A stretch of 64,000 nt of DNA from Myxocyprinus asiaticus (GCF_019703515.2 NC_059379.1:26316880-26380879), one strand, 5' to 3'; counted from the first letter of the stretch, positions 11,545 through 22,753 are shown. Program-made: numbers and translations. The notes: generated by a model from the letters alone, not told the origin.

Positions 11545-12480
11545 CCTGGAGATTGTAGAACCTCGCAAAGGTGTTGGGTGTTGTCCAGCCCGCTGCTTTG
11601 CAGACGTCTGCCAAAGAGGCGCCACTGGTCAGGGCCCAGGAGGCCACTACACTCCTAGAAGAGTGGGCTCGTAACCCCACGGGAGCAGCACGTCCTGAGC
11701 GTGATATGCCATCACGATGGCGTCAACAACCCAGTGGGCGATCCTCTGTTTGGAGACAGCGCTTCCTTTCCGCTGTCCACCAAAGCAGACAAAGAGCTGC
11801 TCAGAGCTTCTAAAGCTCTGCATGCGATCTGAATAGATGTGTAAAATACGCACCGGACACAGCAACGCCAAAGCTGGGTCTGCCTCCTCCTGGGGCAGCG
11901 CTCGCAGGTTCACCACCTGATCCCTAAAAGGGGTAGTGGGAACCTTGGGCACATAGCCCGGTCGGGATCTCGGGATCACGTGAGAGTAACCCGGACCGAA
12001 CTCCAGGCACAATTCGCAGACAGAGAACACCTGCAGTTCCGCTACCCTCTTGATGGAAGTGAGCGCAGTCAGGAGGGCAGTCTTCAAAGAGAGTGCCTTA
12101 AGCTCAACTGACTCCAGCGGGTCAAAGGGAGCTCCCCATACACCCCAAAGGACTACAGAGAGGTCCCACGAGGGGATGAGGCACAGTCTGGAGGGATTCA
12201 ACCTCCTAAAGCCTCTCAGGAACCTGATGATCAAGTCGTGCTTCCCCAAATACTTACCATCTACTGCATCATGATTAGCCGCCATTTCGGCACCATACAA
12301 CTTCAAGGTGGAGGGGGATAGCCGCCCCTACAGCCTCTCCTGCAGGAAGGAAAGCACCGATCTGACTGTGCATCTCTGGGGGTATTCGCGTCGGGAATAA
12401 CACCACTTAGCGAACAGACGTCACTTCAAGGCATACAGACGCCTCGTAGAAGGAGCCCTAGCCTGAGCAATTGTGTCTAC
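11545..12480 (-). pseudogene. DIRS copy 1 tyrosine recombinase, frameshifted
   Basis: The N-terminal core-binding part starts around STRRLYALK (about 12450) and continues to a long frame (12306-11647). The first catalytic arginine region TSIKRVAELQ is present, then the HxxR box as H-S-S-R near 11655 in a shifted frame, and the catalytic tyrosine as TTCTAC (FY) with the Tyr codon at 11555-11557. The frame breaks just before HxxR, at about 11690, where a G run is shortened relative to copy 3. The enzyme would cut and rejoin DNA to integrate the circular copy. The active residues can be recognised but no single frame holds them all. Confidence 0.8.
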
Positions 12481-13686
12481 CACCGCAGGTGGTAGGCCAC
12501 TTAGGTCTTCCGCATCCTGTCCAAGGGCCAGACGTGGAGATTCCAGAGGTCTGGTTGCGGGTGCCAGATGGTGCCCCGTCCATGAGAAAGAAGGTCCTTC
12601 CTCGGGGAATGTCGCGAGGAGTGTGAGGTCTGGAAACCACATCTGGGTGGGCCAGTAGGGTGCTACTAGGATGACCTGCTCCTCGTCCTCCCTGACCTTG
12701 CACAGGGTCTGTGCAAGTAGGATCACTGGGGGAAAAGCATATTTGCATAGTCCCGGGGGCCAGCTGTGTGCCAGCACGTCTATACCGAGGGGCGCCTCGG
12801 TCAGAATGTACCAAAGCGGGCAGTGGGAGGATTCCCAGGAAGCAAACAGGTCTACCTGTGCTCGACCGAATCGACTCCAAATCAGCTGGACCACGTGGGG
12901 TGGAGTCTCCACTCTCCCCTGAGTGCAACCTGTCATGACAGTGCGTCCACTGTGGTGTTGAGGTCGCCCTTGATGTGAGTGGCTCGTAGCGACTTGAGGA
13001 GATGGCGGGCGAGTTGTGACATGCAACGGGAGCTTACACCGCCTTGACAGTTTATGTACGCTACTGTCACCATGTTGTCCGTCCAGACCAACTCGTGCTT
13101 GCCCTGGATCAACAGCCGGAACCTCCGCAGGGCGAGCAGTACTGCCAACAACTCAAGGCAGTTGATGTGCCAATGCAGCTGTGGGCCCGTCCAGGAGCCA
13201 GCGGCTGTGTGTCCGTTGCATATGGCGCCCCAGCCCGTCTTGGAGGCATCCATCATAACCACGACGCGCCTAGAGACCTGCTCTAGGGGGACCCCTGCCC
13301 ATAGAAATGCAAGGTCGGTCCAAGGGCTGAAGAGGCGGCGACAGATCGGAGTGACGACCATGCAATGTGTCCCGCAGCGCCATGCCCATCTTGGGACTCG
13401 AGTCTGAAGCCAGTGCTGAAGCAGTCTCATATGCATCAACCAGAGCGGTGTGGCCACTGCTGAGGATGCCATATGCCCCAGGAGCCTCTGAAAAAGTTTG
13501 TGGAACCGCTGTCTTCTGTCTGAACACCTTCAGACAGTTCAGCACCAACTGCACGCGCTCATTTGTGAGGCGCGTTGTCATCGAGACTGAGTCCAACTCC
13601 AAGCCGAGAAAAGAGATGCTCTGAACCGGGGAGAGCTTGCTCTTTTCCCAGTTGACCCGAAGCCCCAGTTGGCTGAGGTGCGTGAG
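12421..13686 (-). pseudogene. DIRS copy 1 RT thumb and RNase H remnant
   Basis: Starting at about 13686 the frame reads LGLRVNWEKSKLSPVQSISF, the segment that follows the YLDD palm in copy 3. The palm itself is absent. After a frame change near 13480, RNase H follows with VVMMDASKTGWG (first Asp), NCLELLAV (Glu) and TDNMVTVAYIN (second Asp). It ends at a TGA at 12933-12935, where copy 3 has Trp (DMLSW). The following part (about 12900-12421) reads VVQLIWSRFGRAQVDLFA, the linker between RNase H and recombinase. Confidence 0.8.
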
Positions 13687-14143
13687 CCTTCCTTGGGTTC
13701 TTGGCGGCTGGCCGTGAGACGGGTGGCGTCTGCTTCCTGCGGTGGGCTCCACACCAGGGCCGGGCCACGGGGGCGGGCTGCGGCGGAGCTGGTGCTGTTG
13801 TTGCAGGAGGATGCACTTGGCGATGAGCAGATGGGGTGTGGGGTCTTGAGTTGTGCCGGGGCAGGATGTATTGAATAGCCTCCGTCTGCTGCTTCACCAC
13901 CGAGAACTGCTGGGCAAAGTCCTCGACGGTGTCGCTGAACAGGCCAACCTGGGAAATTGGGGTGTCAAGGAACCGTGTCTTGTCAGCCTCTCTCATCGCC
14001 TGCCTGAGAGACCGCGCTGTGACCTTCGTCGCCCGGAGAGCGAGGTCGGTCACCGAGCACAGTTCCTGCATCAATCCCGGGTCAGAACTACCCTCGTGCA
14101 GCTCTTTTAGCGCCTTGGCTTGGTGTACCTGCAGGAGTGCCAT
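13687..14143 (-). pseudogene. DIRS copy 1 gag C-terminal part
   Basis: The frame contains HQAKALKELHEG, KVTARSLRQAM, DTPISQVGLFSDTVEDFAQQ and a Pro/Ala/His-rich tail ending NPRKAH. All of these have counterparts in copies 2 and 3. Immediately after NPRKAH the frame passes into RT thumb sequence, which marks an internal deletion of about 1.1 kb relative to copy 3. Confidence 0.75.
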
Positions 14144-14186
14144 GGCGTACAGGGCGGAGGCGGCTTGTCCAGTGGCACCGTAGGCC

Positions 14187-14369
14187 CTAGCTGTGCCCGC
14201 ACCAGGTGGCGGCGTTCTGCGGGCACAAGTGGACCGCGAGCGCCTTATCCACCTGGGGAATCACCGAATACCCCTTGGCCGCCCCACCATCAAGGGTAGT
14301 GAGAGCGGGGGAGCTGAAAGATCGGGTAGTAAAAGGTGCCCCCCACGATCTTGTCAGCTCCTCATGCAC
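14187..14369 (-). pseudogene. DIRS copy 1 gag middle part
   Basis: MHEELTRSWGAPF and LTTLDGGAAKGYSVIPQVDK align with the same region of copy 3 (MHEELTKSW, LTTLDGGVAKGYVKLPQVER at 39376-39510). It is separated from the gag N-terminal part by stops and frame changes. Confidence 0.75.
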
Positions 14370-14583
14370 TTCCGGGAAGAAAGGGACCAGGGTGTGTCAC
14401 GGCCGTGAGCAGCGCTCTGGGCCCAGGAACCAATCATCGAGCCGCGAGGGTTCAGGGGAGAGTGGAGGGTTCCACTCTAGTCTGATGCTCACGGCTGCCC
14501 GGGAAAGCATGTCCGTCATCTCCGCGTCGGCCTGAGACTGGGCGACCATACCCGAAGGAGGAAGCCCAGCTGAAGCCTCCGTG

Positions 14584-15042
14584 TCAGGCTGGACGAACCC
14601 ACTCTCCGATGGTGCGCTCTAACTCATAGTCTTCCCGGGCCACGAATAAGAGGTCGAACTCGCCCTGAGACGAACCGGCGGTCTCATCCGAGAGCCTGAC
14701 CCGGGCAAGTGAGCGTGCTGAGGAATGGGAGGTCCGTGGGGGGTTACCCGGCAGAGGTGCTCCCATTGAAGTCCCCAAATCGCCTCCAGTGCTAACCGAC
14801 ACGGCCTCATACCCGTAGGTAGGAGGACCGAGGCGGGGAGCCGCTGGGGTGGCTTGCTTTCTTACGAAGTCAAGCCGTGACCGCAACGTTGCCATGGTCA
14901 TGTTCTCGCAATGAGGACAAGACCCATCCACGAACGATGTCTCCACGTGGGCAGCGCCCAGACATGTAAGGCAGCGATCGTGGCCATCAGAAGTGGAGAG
15001 ATAACGACCGCAACCAGGAATAACACACAAACGAAAAGTCAT
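14584..15042 (-). pseudogene. DIRS copy 1 gag N-terminal part
   Basis: I place the start at the ATG at 15040-15042 (MTFRLCVIPGCGRYL), because copies 2 and 3 start at the same place (MLFQLCVIPDC, MSFRICVTGC). Upstream codons in the frame have no counterpart. A Cys/His cluster (C-x4-C, C-x2-C, C-x2-C) occupies the first 60 residues and is shared by all copies, suggesting a small metal-binding domain. The frame ends at a stop at 14584. Its role is presumably packaging of element RNA, inferred from position. Confidence 0.75.
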
Positions 15043-15179
15043 CTTTAAAAAGACATTCCGTGTGTTCCGCTCTTTTAGGATTGAAAATGTACTCTTTTTT
15101 TTTTTTAATATACTCTTGTTTTGCTCTGCCGAAGACAAAATCCAGCAGTTTGAGGTGAATTGAATTCAGTGCACTGAAT

Positions 15180-15386
15180 GCAATCGCTTGGCTCCGAAGA
15201 GAAAATCTGAATGAGTGGTTGCATGCCAGCTCCTTTTATACCCGTATGTCCGGTGGAGTGGCATGCAAATTCCACTCGCCAATTCCCATTGGCCTTTTTT
15301 CAAAAGCAGAGGTGTTTAGGGCTCCCAAGAGTGACCCCTAGTGTCACTACATCGACACAACGTCGAGTGAGTGACAGATAGGGAAC
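15180..15386. repeat. DIRS copy 1 inverted terminal repeat (5' in element sense)
   Basis: Reverse complement of the left terminal repeat. It ends in ACTCACTCGACGTTGTGTCGA (read inward) and GATAGGGAAC at the outer tip. Confidence 0.9.
15233..15270 (-). promoter_or_regulatory. DIRS copy 1 octamer plus TATA box upstream of gag
   Basis: On the minus strand ATTTGCAT (15270-15263) precedes TATAAAAG (15240-15233), which lies about 190 nt upstream of the gag ATG at 15042. The same pair at the same spacing occurs in every DIRS terminal repeat in the window, so it is likely the RNA polymerase II promoter. Confidence 0.65.
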
Positions 15387-15506
15387 CAAGGTTATTTTTT
15401 GTAAGTTTAAGGTTAGGTTTAGGTGTAGAGGTTAATGTAGTGTGTATGTGGTACTCTCAATAAACATAATAAACACACTGCAGTGATGCACATACTGCAT
15501 GATAGT

Positions 15507-15625
15507 ATTTATGGGTGCAAATAGTATCTGACACTATTTGTACCAGGGTGCAATTAGTATCTACCATTATTTGCACTGGGGTGTAAATAGCATATGCCAT
15601 TATTTACAAAAGGGTGCAAATAGTG
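15507..15625. repeat. GGTGCAAATAG-type short tandem repeat, right block
   Basis: Four imperfect units of GGTGCAAATAGTRTCTG, each followed by an inverted partner CACTATTTG. The family also sits left of DIRS copy 1 at 9980-10062. Confidence 0.75.
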
Positions 15626-16508
15626 TCTGTCAAAAGAATAACAGTATATGCAATTGTAGTGGCATAACATGTTTTGTCAATTACAACAGCTATTTTGGTC
15701 TTATTTAGCAAATAGTTGGACTTTATTATAAAGCATGTTTTATGCATGTTTTGTACATTGTCTTGTTAAAATAACCTTAAATATATGTCTGTAACATGAT
15801 ATACAGTAACTGAATACTATCCTGAAGTCACATGCTTCAACACAGATAAGGGGATAGTTATCAAATCTTGTTTGTTATTTTTGACTGCTGTCCCGTCATT
15901 AACCATAGCATATCGGCTCAGTGTTCTTGGCTTCGAGTCAGAGACCAAGAAAAAAGCCTAACCATCGTGTGATGCGAGCTGATCACTTTAAACTGAGACA
16001 CAGAGTTCCTTGCATGTGATTTTAATAGAGAGGTTGAGAATGTTTGTTGTTTGCAAACAATTAGAGCTTGATGATTTGAAGTAATTCTATGGCCCCTCTC
16101 TGTCAAGCTTCTCACTCTGAGAAAATCAGTTAATTTTGATTTAACGTAAACATGTGAGTAGCTTTTTTTTTAGGAATTTTACTATTAACAGTTTAGATTA
16201 ATCTTAATAGTGTACAGAATGTGAATTTAGGATGCTACGCAGTATGCAGTTGGTGTACATATGTTAAAAGAATCCACATGATGGCATCATTCACACAGCA
16301 GTGGCCACAGATACTTTCTTTGTTAAAGCTGAAGTTTGGAATTTCACTAGAATCATCAAACGGAATTGCAAACATTATTGTTTGCGACAGGTTTCCAGAA
16401 CATTCTCCCATTGGTCATTCACACAGATAATAGTTAATGTGTCAGCAAGGGACTGTGCTGCTCCAGCTGACACTGTGAGGAGTTTCCAGTTTTTTTGCAA
16501 TATTCTGT
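15626..16508. other. gene-free stretch
   Basis: No supported gene. A 34-bp sequence at 16031-16064 (TTGAGAATGTTTGTTGTTTG and onward) recurs near 18453-18487, on the other side of the LTR fragment. Confidence 0.5.
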
Positions 16509-18238
16509 TGTTGGGCCTCATGTATTCAGATAGAAGACAAAGGCAGGCCTAACACAGTCATAAAACCTAACTCAGGCCCCCACATAACAAGTCATAAATC
16601 CTACTGATAAAACCACGCCAAAATCAAACAAATAGAGTCCAAAACAGACTACAAATCCCATGAAGCCTTGCTCACTAAAGGATCGAACTCTCAACTCCTA
16701 TTGGATGAGGCACACGACAGAACGCACCTCAACCATGACATCATCAGGAGTAGAAATACCTCTGAAATGCTTCCGGGATTTGCTTCCAGCAACTTTGCTT
16801 GCCGTGTGTAGACGCAGCTCATCGCTGCTCTCAGGTGCAGCCTCGTGGCACAAGGAAGTAACGTCCAACTTGAAACTGTGGCCATAAAATCTCCATCTCG
16901 CTGGACGAGTTGAGATTACTCTGTGTTCCACTGAACACTCTAACGGATCCGAAGGTGACCGCCGAGCAATCCGTATCTTCATCCGTTTGCCTGCAGAAGT
17001 GAAGAGAGAAAAGATTTCTCTTCAATCAAGTCAACATTGCTGATTTCTACGCCAGCCCGCCGAGAATCAGCAGCTGTACCGCCCGCTGACAGAGCAAGGA
17101 AACGGCCTCCCGTCATCACCCAAGCCTCGAGGAACCGAGTCGGAGTTAAAGGATGGATGAACACACATTCTGCGTCCTCATGCGATTCAAGTAAGAGGTT
17201 TACGTCTGGGCAGAGATAGAATATTATAGTGTGTTATTCTTGTGTATCAAGGTTATTGCTTGTACAGTTTACGGACCGCCATGTCCTCATTGCTAATACT
17301 TGGTATTAATTATCACGAATTTGATTTGCTGTATTGTAGTCCAACCACATTGGACTGTTGTGCATTTCCGCCATCGCGGGTGAGACCGGCAAACTGAGTT
17401 TATCCATTAAAGAATCAAAGACCGCGGGACGGTTTACGAGCCGTCCACCGCGTCTCTGAGTGATAAACTAACAGCTGCTTTCTCTCCTACGATCGCGAAA
17501 CCAGCTTTGGGGCCATCACTTAATTCTCTCTCTCTCTCGTACTAACACACACACACACGTGACCCCTCACAAACATTCTCGCGCACATTTTTGGCTAGTA
17601 GATAGCTTCGTGATAAAGCTCAGCTTTGTCCCTAAGCTACCATTGACTGGTTTCTCTCCGCCCACATTCGTGGCCATATTCTCTGGCCGGAAGTCTCACG
17701 TGACATACGCTCCCCGAGAGCCACTTCCGCCATTTTGTGCGCATCCCTCCTTACACACACACACACACACACACACACTCTCACACACACACCCTCATGT
17801 GTTATAGGATTATTTTGATTTCCATATCTAATCATATCACTGTTTAGTTTGTAGTTGTCAGAAGTTTATTGACTGCATTGTATTAATTTTAATTGATATT
17901 ACTGCATAAATAAACTTTGTTATATTACAAAGAGAAGTGTTTTGGTTTGTTTTGCATACACCTGTGTCATGTCAGTGCTTGGATTCAAGCCGTCATTCAT
18001 TGTTTTTTTTCCAAAAATCGATATTCTTCGGATGTCGATTTTCCTAAGAAAACAATCTAATATTGAGACTGTTATACTATCTGGTTATTAGTCCCTGATT
18101 CCAGGGTGGTGCCCCGTCAATGTTAATCCTTATTAATATTCTATTGATTTTTGATAATTATCTTTGATGATTGTTGAATTTGAATGATCAATAAGCTAGT
18201 GTTAATTTTAATTAATGTTTCATCGATGTTAATGATGT
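16509..18238 (+). repeat. lone LTR fragment of the retrovirus-like element
   Basis: Starts TGTTGGGCCTCATG, the same start that follows the polypurine tract at 33900-33910. It matches the LTR at 32263-33899 and 27640-28078 (read in reverse) with high similarity. It contains (CA)n tracts near 17548 and 17754-17790 and a CT-rich tract before the first. The match to the nested copy stops at about 18238, where the last ~250 bp of the LTR are lost. No internal coding sequence is attached. It is therefore a solo or truncated LTR, and it gives the undisturbed sequence of the DIRS copy 2 insertion site. Confidence 0.85.
17754..17792. repeat. (CA)n microsatellite in LTR
   Basis: ACACAC run interrupted by a TCTC step. 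The equivalent tract in the nested LTR is a longer GT run at about 32551-32605. Confidence 0.9.
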
Positions 18239-19564
18239 TAATGTGTTGTCATCATGCTCATTTGTCAGTCATCTCAGAAATTAGCTGACTGACGTCATGA
18301 TCAAAGCAAGGCTGAAACTGCTTGTGACAGGAATGATTAAAACTGTTACAAGCAACATCAGCACCAGATTCCAAACAGTCTAAAATTAACATTCTTTCTC
18401 CTACAGACTATTTAAGTTATTGCATGTTTGTTATGTGGAACAACTGTGAAGTCTAGTTGAGAATGTTTGTAGTTTGCAAACAGTTAGAGCAAAGGAAGGG
18501 AATAAGGAACTTAGGTCAATTTCTCTGAAATACACTACCAGTTTGGAAACACTTGAGTGGATTTTCTGTTTCTGATGAACAACTTGTTGATGTAAAAGCT
18601 ATTGCTCAACGTCTGTACAAAAATACAACATATTAATGGTCAGCTGATATATTGCTGTGGACGATAAATTGGCGGATATTTGGTATTTTAAAATGACTGT
18701 ATTGGCAGATAAATTTCCGCATTTGTACGATTAGTTTCAGAAGCAGCAACAGAGCTGAGAATTGCTTGCATGTGTTAAAGCTATTTGAGATGCATCAATG
18801 ACATTTTGTTCATTTTGTTGTTATGTGAGATCGTGTTATCACAATAATGCAACATTAGGCTTGTTTGAGATGCCAAATTTGGATACAGTTCAAATTTAGA
18901 TGCTTTTAATGAAAATTAATATGATAAACAAGTCATCAAATGTACCTGTTATTTAATTCCCCTGAAGTTTCTCATCTCAAAGGAGCCTAAAGTTTCATTC
19001 AAGCAGTAGCCTGCCATAGCTTATCAGATGTGCATGAGCTCAATATACTTTCGTCAACACTTCCCTGTAACTTTTAACTGTCCTGTCTGATGATAGCATG
19101 ACAACTTTTATCATATACCATCTGCAAATATAAGTGAATATAAAGATTAATTCACTAACCTCACAAAACGTACACAAATCCAGCGATTTCTTCCTTTGAT
19201 GCGCGTATTCCTGTGGAGTGCTCATACATAATATCTTAATCTGAAGTGCTTATCAGCCTGAATAAAAACTGTTCCTCACAAATGTTGCATCACAGTCAGT
19301 CCATGACACTCAAAATAGGCTATCTCGGCCTTGTCAGCAGTCTCAGAACGGTTTGTGTGTGTAGTGTGAAACCAAAGTACTGCAGGATGACACATTTGTG
19401 CAATTCCAAACATCTGTAACCGCTACAAATTATTATACAAATCTACTATAAATAAAAAAAAAGTTGTAATGAGGAGCATTGTAAACTGTTAAATTTTGTG
19501 ACTGACTCGCAGTGAAATCGAAAACATTGGGTTCACTTTTCTTTAGCTAAATTCTTTAAAGACT

Positions 19565-19766
19565 TTGCTTACCAAAATTCAAAACACTGCCCCCAGTGGC
19601 CAAAGTGGTAGGTTTTACTTGGTGTATGGGCACGTCTGAGCTCCATTTTCAAGGTGTAATGTCCACAGAGGAGCATTAAATGCAAATTGTTTTCAAGTGT
19701 ACAGGTTGTAACACAGTGAAGAGGAATGCATATTTTATAATCTGTACCCCCCAACCCAAAACTAAA

Positions 19767-19768
<2 letters not shown>
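19565..19768. repeat. unnamed dispersed repeat, copy 1
   Basis: Shares long stretches with 63713-63935, including CAGTGGCCAAAG, TATGGGCA, CAGTGAAGAGGA and CTGTACCCCCCA in the same order. It has no coding features and no clear terminal repeats. Confidence 0.7.
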
Positions 19769-19823
<55 letters not shown>

Positions 19824-20100
19824 GCATATATCTTTCTTTTTCTTCTTTTTTCTTCTTTTTTTTTACAAAGTTTGTTTTAAATAAAAATTTTAAGTAAAAA
19901 ATGCTAAATGAAAGTTAAATGGAATTTTTTGCTCTTTTTATGTACATGTCATTTACTAGCCACACTGCTCTCAAGATACCTCCATCTGTATTATCGGTAT
20001 TAAAAACCCATATTGTTCAATCAATTTAACATATTCTATGTATAATTTCTTCACAAAAATAGTTGTTTAAATGGATAAGTTGGACAGGATAGTGAAGGAA

Positions 20101-20225
20101 AAGCAGCCAACAAGTGCCCAGCATACATGGGAACTCCTGGAATACTGTTTAAAAAACATCTCAGGATACACCTCATGAAGCTGGCTGAGAGAAAGCCAAG
20201 AGTGTGCAGAGCTGAAGTCTAGGTA
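20101..20225 (+). pseudogene. Tc1-like transposase C-terminal fragment
   Basis: Read in one frame, the sequence gives QHTWELLEYCLKNI-like and LMKLAERKPRVCRAEV-like stretches, matching the end of fish Tc1-family transposases (typically LIERMPRVCKAV followed by a short tail). The tail and the 3' untranslated sequence with TGATTTG and TTTGGTCACT follow. The DDE catalytic core is not present here. Confidence 0.6.
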
Positions 20226-20448
20226 AAGTGTGGCTGCTTTAAAGAAGCTAAAACATTATTTTGATTTGATAAAAAAAATTTGGTCACTTCCCTTACTTCC
20301 ATTTTTATAGTTTTGAGTTTTGAAAATATACTACATTGTGAAAAATTGTTAAATAATGAGTTGAATTGTCTAAACTTTTGATAGGCAGTGTACATATTGA
20401 CGAAACGCTACCAAAAACTTAGAATAAAAATACCAAGAAGGTACAAAC

Positions 20449-20592
20449 TGTCACCGACTGGCATAGACACATTGATGAAAGGGAGATGGGTCAAGTAACA
20501 CAGAATAGTTTATTAGTGAATCGGCTGGAACACAGTGTTCAAACAGGTAAGATGATCAGTAGTGGGGTTCTTGGAATGCAGGATGGTATGAT
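20449..20592 (-). repeat. truncated 3' LTR of the gypsy element
   Basis: About 144 bp matching 24183-24326. The upstream ~370 bp of the LTR, the polypurine tract and the end of the polyprotein are missing: coding sequence for the integrase tail joins directly to LTR sequence at about 20592. Confidence 0.88.
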
Positions 20593-20639
20593 TCACCCAG
20601 AATGGGTGAATTCTGTAGTGGGGGGAGGATAATTGCAGT

Positions 20640-20822
20640 TTATACATCACCATCCTGGAACAGGTCAACCCGGTGAAGGGACAAATGTATCTGGGACTCT
20701 TGCAGGACAGATGTAACCTGATGTAACCTGATGTCCTTGGTGGAGAGCCACACCTTCTGTCCGGGCTGAAAGGTGGGGGTCGAGGATCTCCGGGCATCGG
20801 TGTGTCCTTTATGACAGCGCAC
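20640..20822 (-). pseudogene. gypsy integrase C-terminal (GPY/chromo-type) segment
   Basis: The frame reads [17 protein letters not shown], the segment that follows the integrase core in fish gypsy elements (usually PGQRVWLSTRDLPLR). It is separated from the core by a stop near 20822-20876. The following bases continue in another frame to [19 protein letters not shown] and then stop at the LTR junction. Confidence 0.7.
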
Positions 20823-20875
20823 TGCTCGCTGCAGATGGTGATGGCAGCGACCCAGACCCTCTCGCTTTCACGGAA

Positions 20876-21475
20876 CTAATGGTTGACTTCTGGAACTTCG
20901 GAGGGTTCCCCATCCCAAGGGAACAAAGGTGGCTGGTATCCGAGAATGCATTGGAATGGTGTTAACCCAGTTACCGGTTGGTGGAGTGAGTTCTGGGCGT
21001 ACTCTGCCCATGCCAGGAACTGGTACCAGGAGTTCTGATGGCTGTGGCAGAAGGTTCGGAGAAAGCGTCCTACTTCCTGGATTTTCCTCTCCATTTGCCT
21101 GTTAGTCTGGGGGTGATATCCTGACAAGAGGCTGACAGTCATGCCCAAGAGCGAGAAGAAGGCTTTCCATAATCTGGAGACGAATTGCGGTCCTCTATCA
21201 GAAACTATATCCTCAGGAAGGCCGAAGTACCAGAATACATGGTTGAAGAGTAACTCTGCGGTTTCTATGGCTGTGGGCAGGCCTTTCAAAGGGATCAGGT
21301 AGCAGGTTTTGGAAAATCTATCCACAATGACAAGAATACAGGTAAATTGATTAGATGCAGGTAAGTCTGTCATGAAATCCACCCCCAGGTGTGACCACGG
21401 TCTTCTTGGAACAGGCAACCACCAGACTGGGTGGCAGGATGGATTCAGGTTGGTCAGAACCTTCCTCAGGAGCAT
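20876..21475 (-). pseudogene. gypsy integrase core
   Basis: The DDE core is complete: Asp33 in LGVDFMTDL, Asp93 in SDRGPQF and Glu129 in NRQMER, with exactly 35 residues between the second and third, as required for retroviral-type integrases. The usual NGQTER is NRQMER here. The N-terminal HHCC zinc-binding module is absent. The preceding RNase H frame (ending about 21420) runs into the core region out of frame, so a deletion of a few hundred bases fused the two with a frameshift. The enzyme would insert the cDNA. Confidence 0.85.
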
Positions 21476-22496
21476 ATAGCCCAGAGAGGTTGTCTGCTTT
21501 GCAGTTCTTGGACCCTGGGCAATAGGTGATGGTGAAGTTAAACTGGGTGAAGAAGAGGGCCCATTGAGCTTGCCAGGGATTCAGTCTCTTGACATCTCTC
21601 AGATATTCCAGATTCCGATGGTCGGTTAGGACCAGAAAGGGATGACGGTCCCCCTCCAACCAGTGTCGCCACTCTTCCAGAGCTAGTTTGATGGCTAGAA
21701 GTTCTCTGTTGCTGATGTTATAATTTTGCTCTGCCAGGTTGAGTTTTCTGGAGTAGTATGCGCAAGGATGGAGACAGGCTGGATTCCCCTGCTGCTGTGA
21801 GAGGATGGCATCTATGCCCGAGGCAGAGGCATCTACTTCAACAATGAAAGGTTTTTCCAGGTCGGTATGGCGGAGCAGTGGAGCAGATGTGAAGGCTACC
21901 TTTAACTGGTTGAAGGCATGGATAGCTTCAGGTGACCAGGATAGAGTTTTGGGCTTGTTCTTGAGGATGGAGGTCAAAGGAGCTGTGACTAGGCTGTAGT
22001 TTGTATGAATCGATGATAGAAATTTGCAAACCCAAGGAAGTGTTGAAGTTTTTGATGCTGGTGGGTTCTGGCCAGGTTTTGATGGCTCCCACTTTTTCTC
22101 ATCCATCTTGATGCCCTCTGCACAGATGATGTAACCAAGGAACTGGGTGGAGCTCTGGTGGAAGGAACATTTCTCAGCCTTGAGGTAGAGATGGTATTCC
22201 CTCAGCTTGGCGAGCACTAATCGAACATGGTGGCGATGTTCGGCCTCATTCTGGGAGTATACCAGGATGTCATCAGTGTAGACTAGGACGAAGTGGTGGA
22301 GATACTCCCGGAATTCCTCATTCATGAATCCCTGGAACATGGAGGGGGTGTTGACCAGGCCGTATGGAATGACACGGTATTCATAGTGGCCAGTAGGGGT
22401 CACAAAGGCAGTTTTCCATTCGTCCCCACTCCGGATGCAGATTAGATTGTAGGTGCTGCGCAGGTCAAGCTTGCAGAAGAGTGTAGCTCCACGCAA
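21351..22496 (-). pseudogene. gypsy reverse transcriptase and RNase H
   Basis: Residues 8-16 (CKLDLRSTY) and 73-76 (YTDD) are RT palm motifs. A zone of about 20 residues after IKMDEK is out of frame and then restored, which points to compensating indels. RNase H follows with Asp222 (VEVDAS), Glu265 (NRELLAI), Asp292 (LTDHRN) and Asp335 (KADNLS). The RT N-terminus (about 22497-22750) is present in broken frames. Without the frameshift zone this would be a normal gypsy RT of usual length, which copies element RNA into DNA inside the particle. Confidence 0.88.
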
Positions 22497-22753
22497 CTGT
22501 TCCAGTGCAGCAGGGATGAGGGGAAGTGGGTATCAGAACTTGACAGTGATTTTGTTTAGACCTCTGTAGTCGATACAGGGCTGCAAACCTCTGCCCTTAT
22601 TGGCCACAAAGAAGAAGTTGGAAGCAGCAGGGGATGTAGAATGTCAGATGTAGCCCTGTTTAAGACCCTTAGTCACATACTCCTCGTACATGGCGTGTTG
22701 CTTCGAGAGAGATAATGGGTATATTTTACCTCTGGGCACTGGTTCACCAGGAA

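Larger units (their letters stand above)
10389..15386 (-). mobile_element. DIRS retrotransposon copy 1, non-autonomous
   Basis: A 4998-bp DIRS-type element on the minus strand with inverted terminal repeats, an internal complementary region and the order gag, RT/RNase H, tyrosine recombinase. Both ends are clear: GTTCTGGTTAC at the left and GATAGGGAAC at the right. The outside sequence reads ...GGTAAAAC then CAAGGTTATTTTTT with no duplicated target, as expected for recombinase-mediated insertion. The RT palm domain is missing: gag sequence passes straight into the RT thumb near 13686. The element is also frameshifted in RNase H and in the recombinase. It lies in a block of GGTGCAAATAG repeats that continues on both sides. 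Confidence 0.9.
18531..20392 (+). mobile_element. Tc1-like transposon remnant, composite
   Basis: The left end TACACTACCAGTTTGGAAAC and the right end TAAACTTTTGATAGGCAGTGTA are versions of the widespread fish Tc1-like terminal repeat. A TA at each outer edge fits TA target preference. Only the last part of the transposase gene is recognisable (20101-20225); much of the middle (18600-19770) does not look like transposase and may be later insertions. A (CT)n tract lies at about 19769-19813. Confidence 0.55.
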
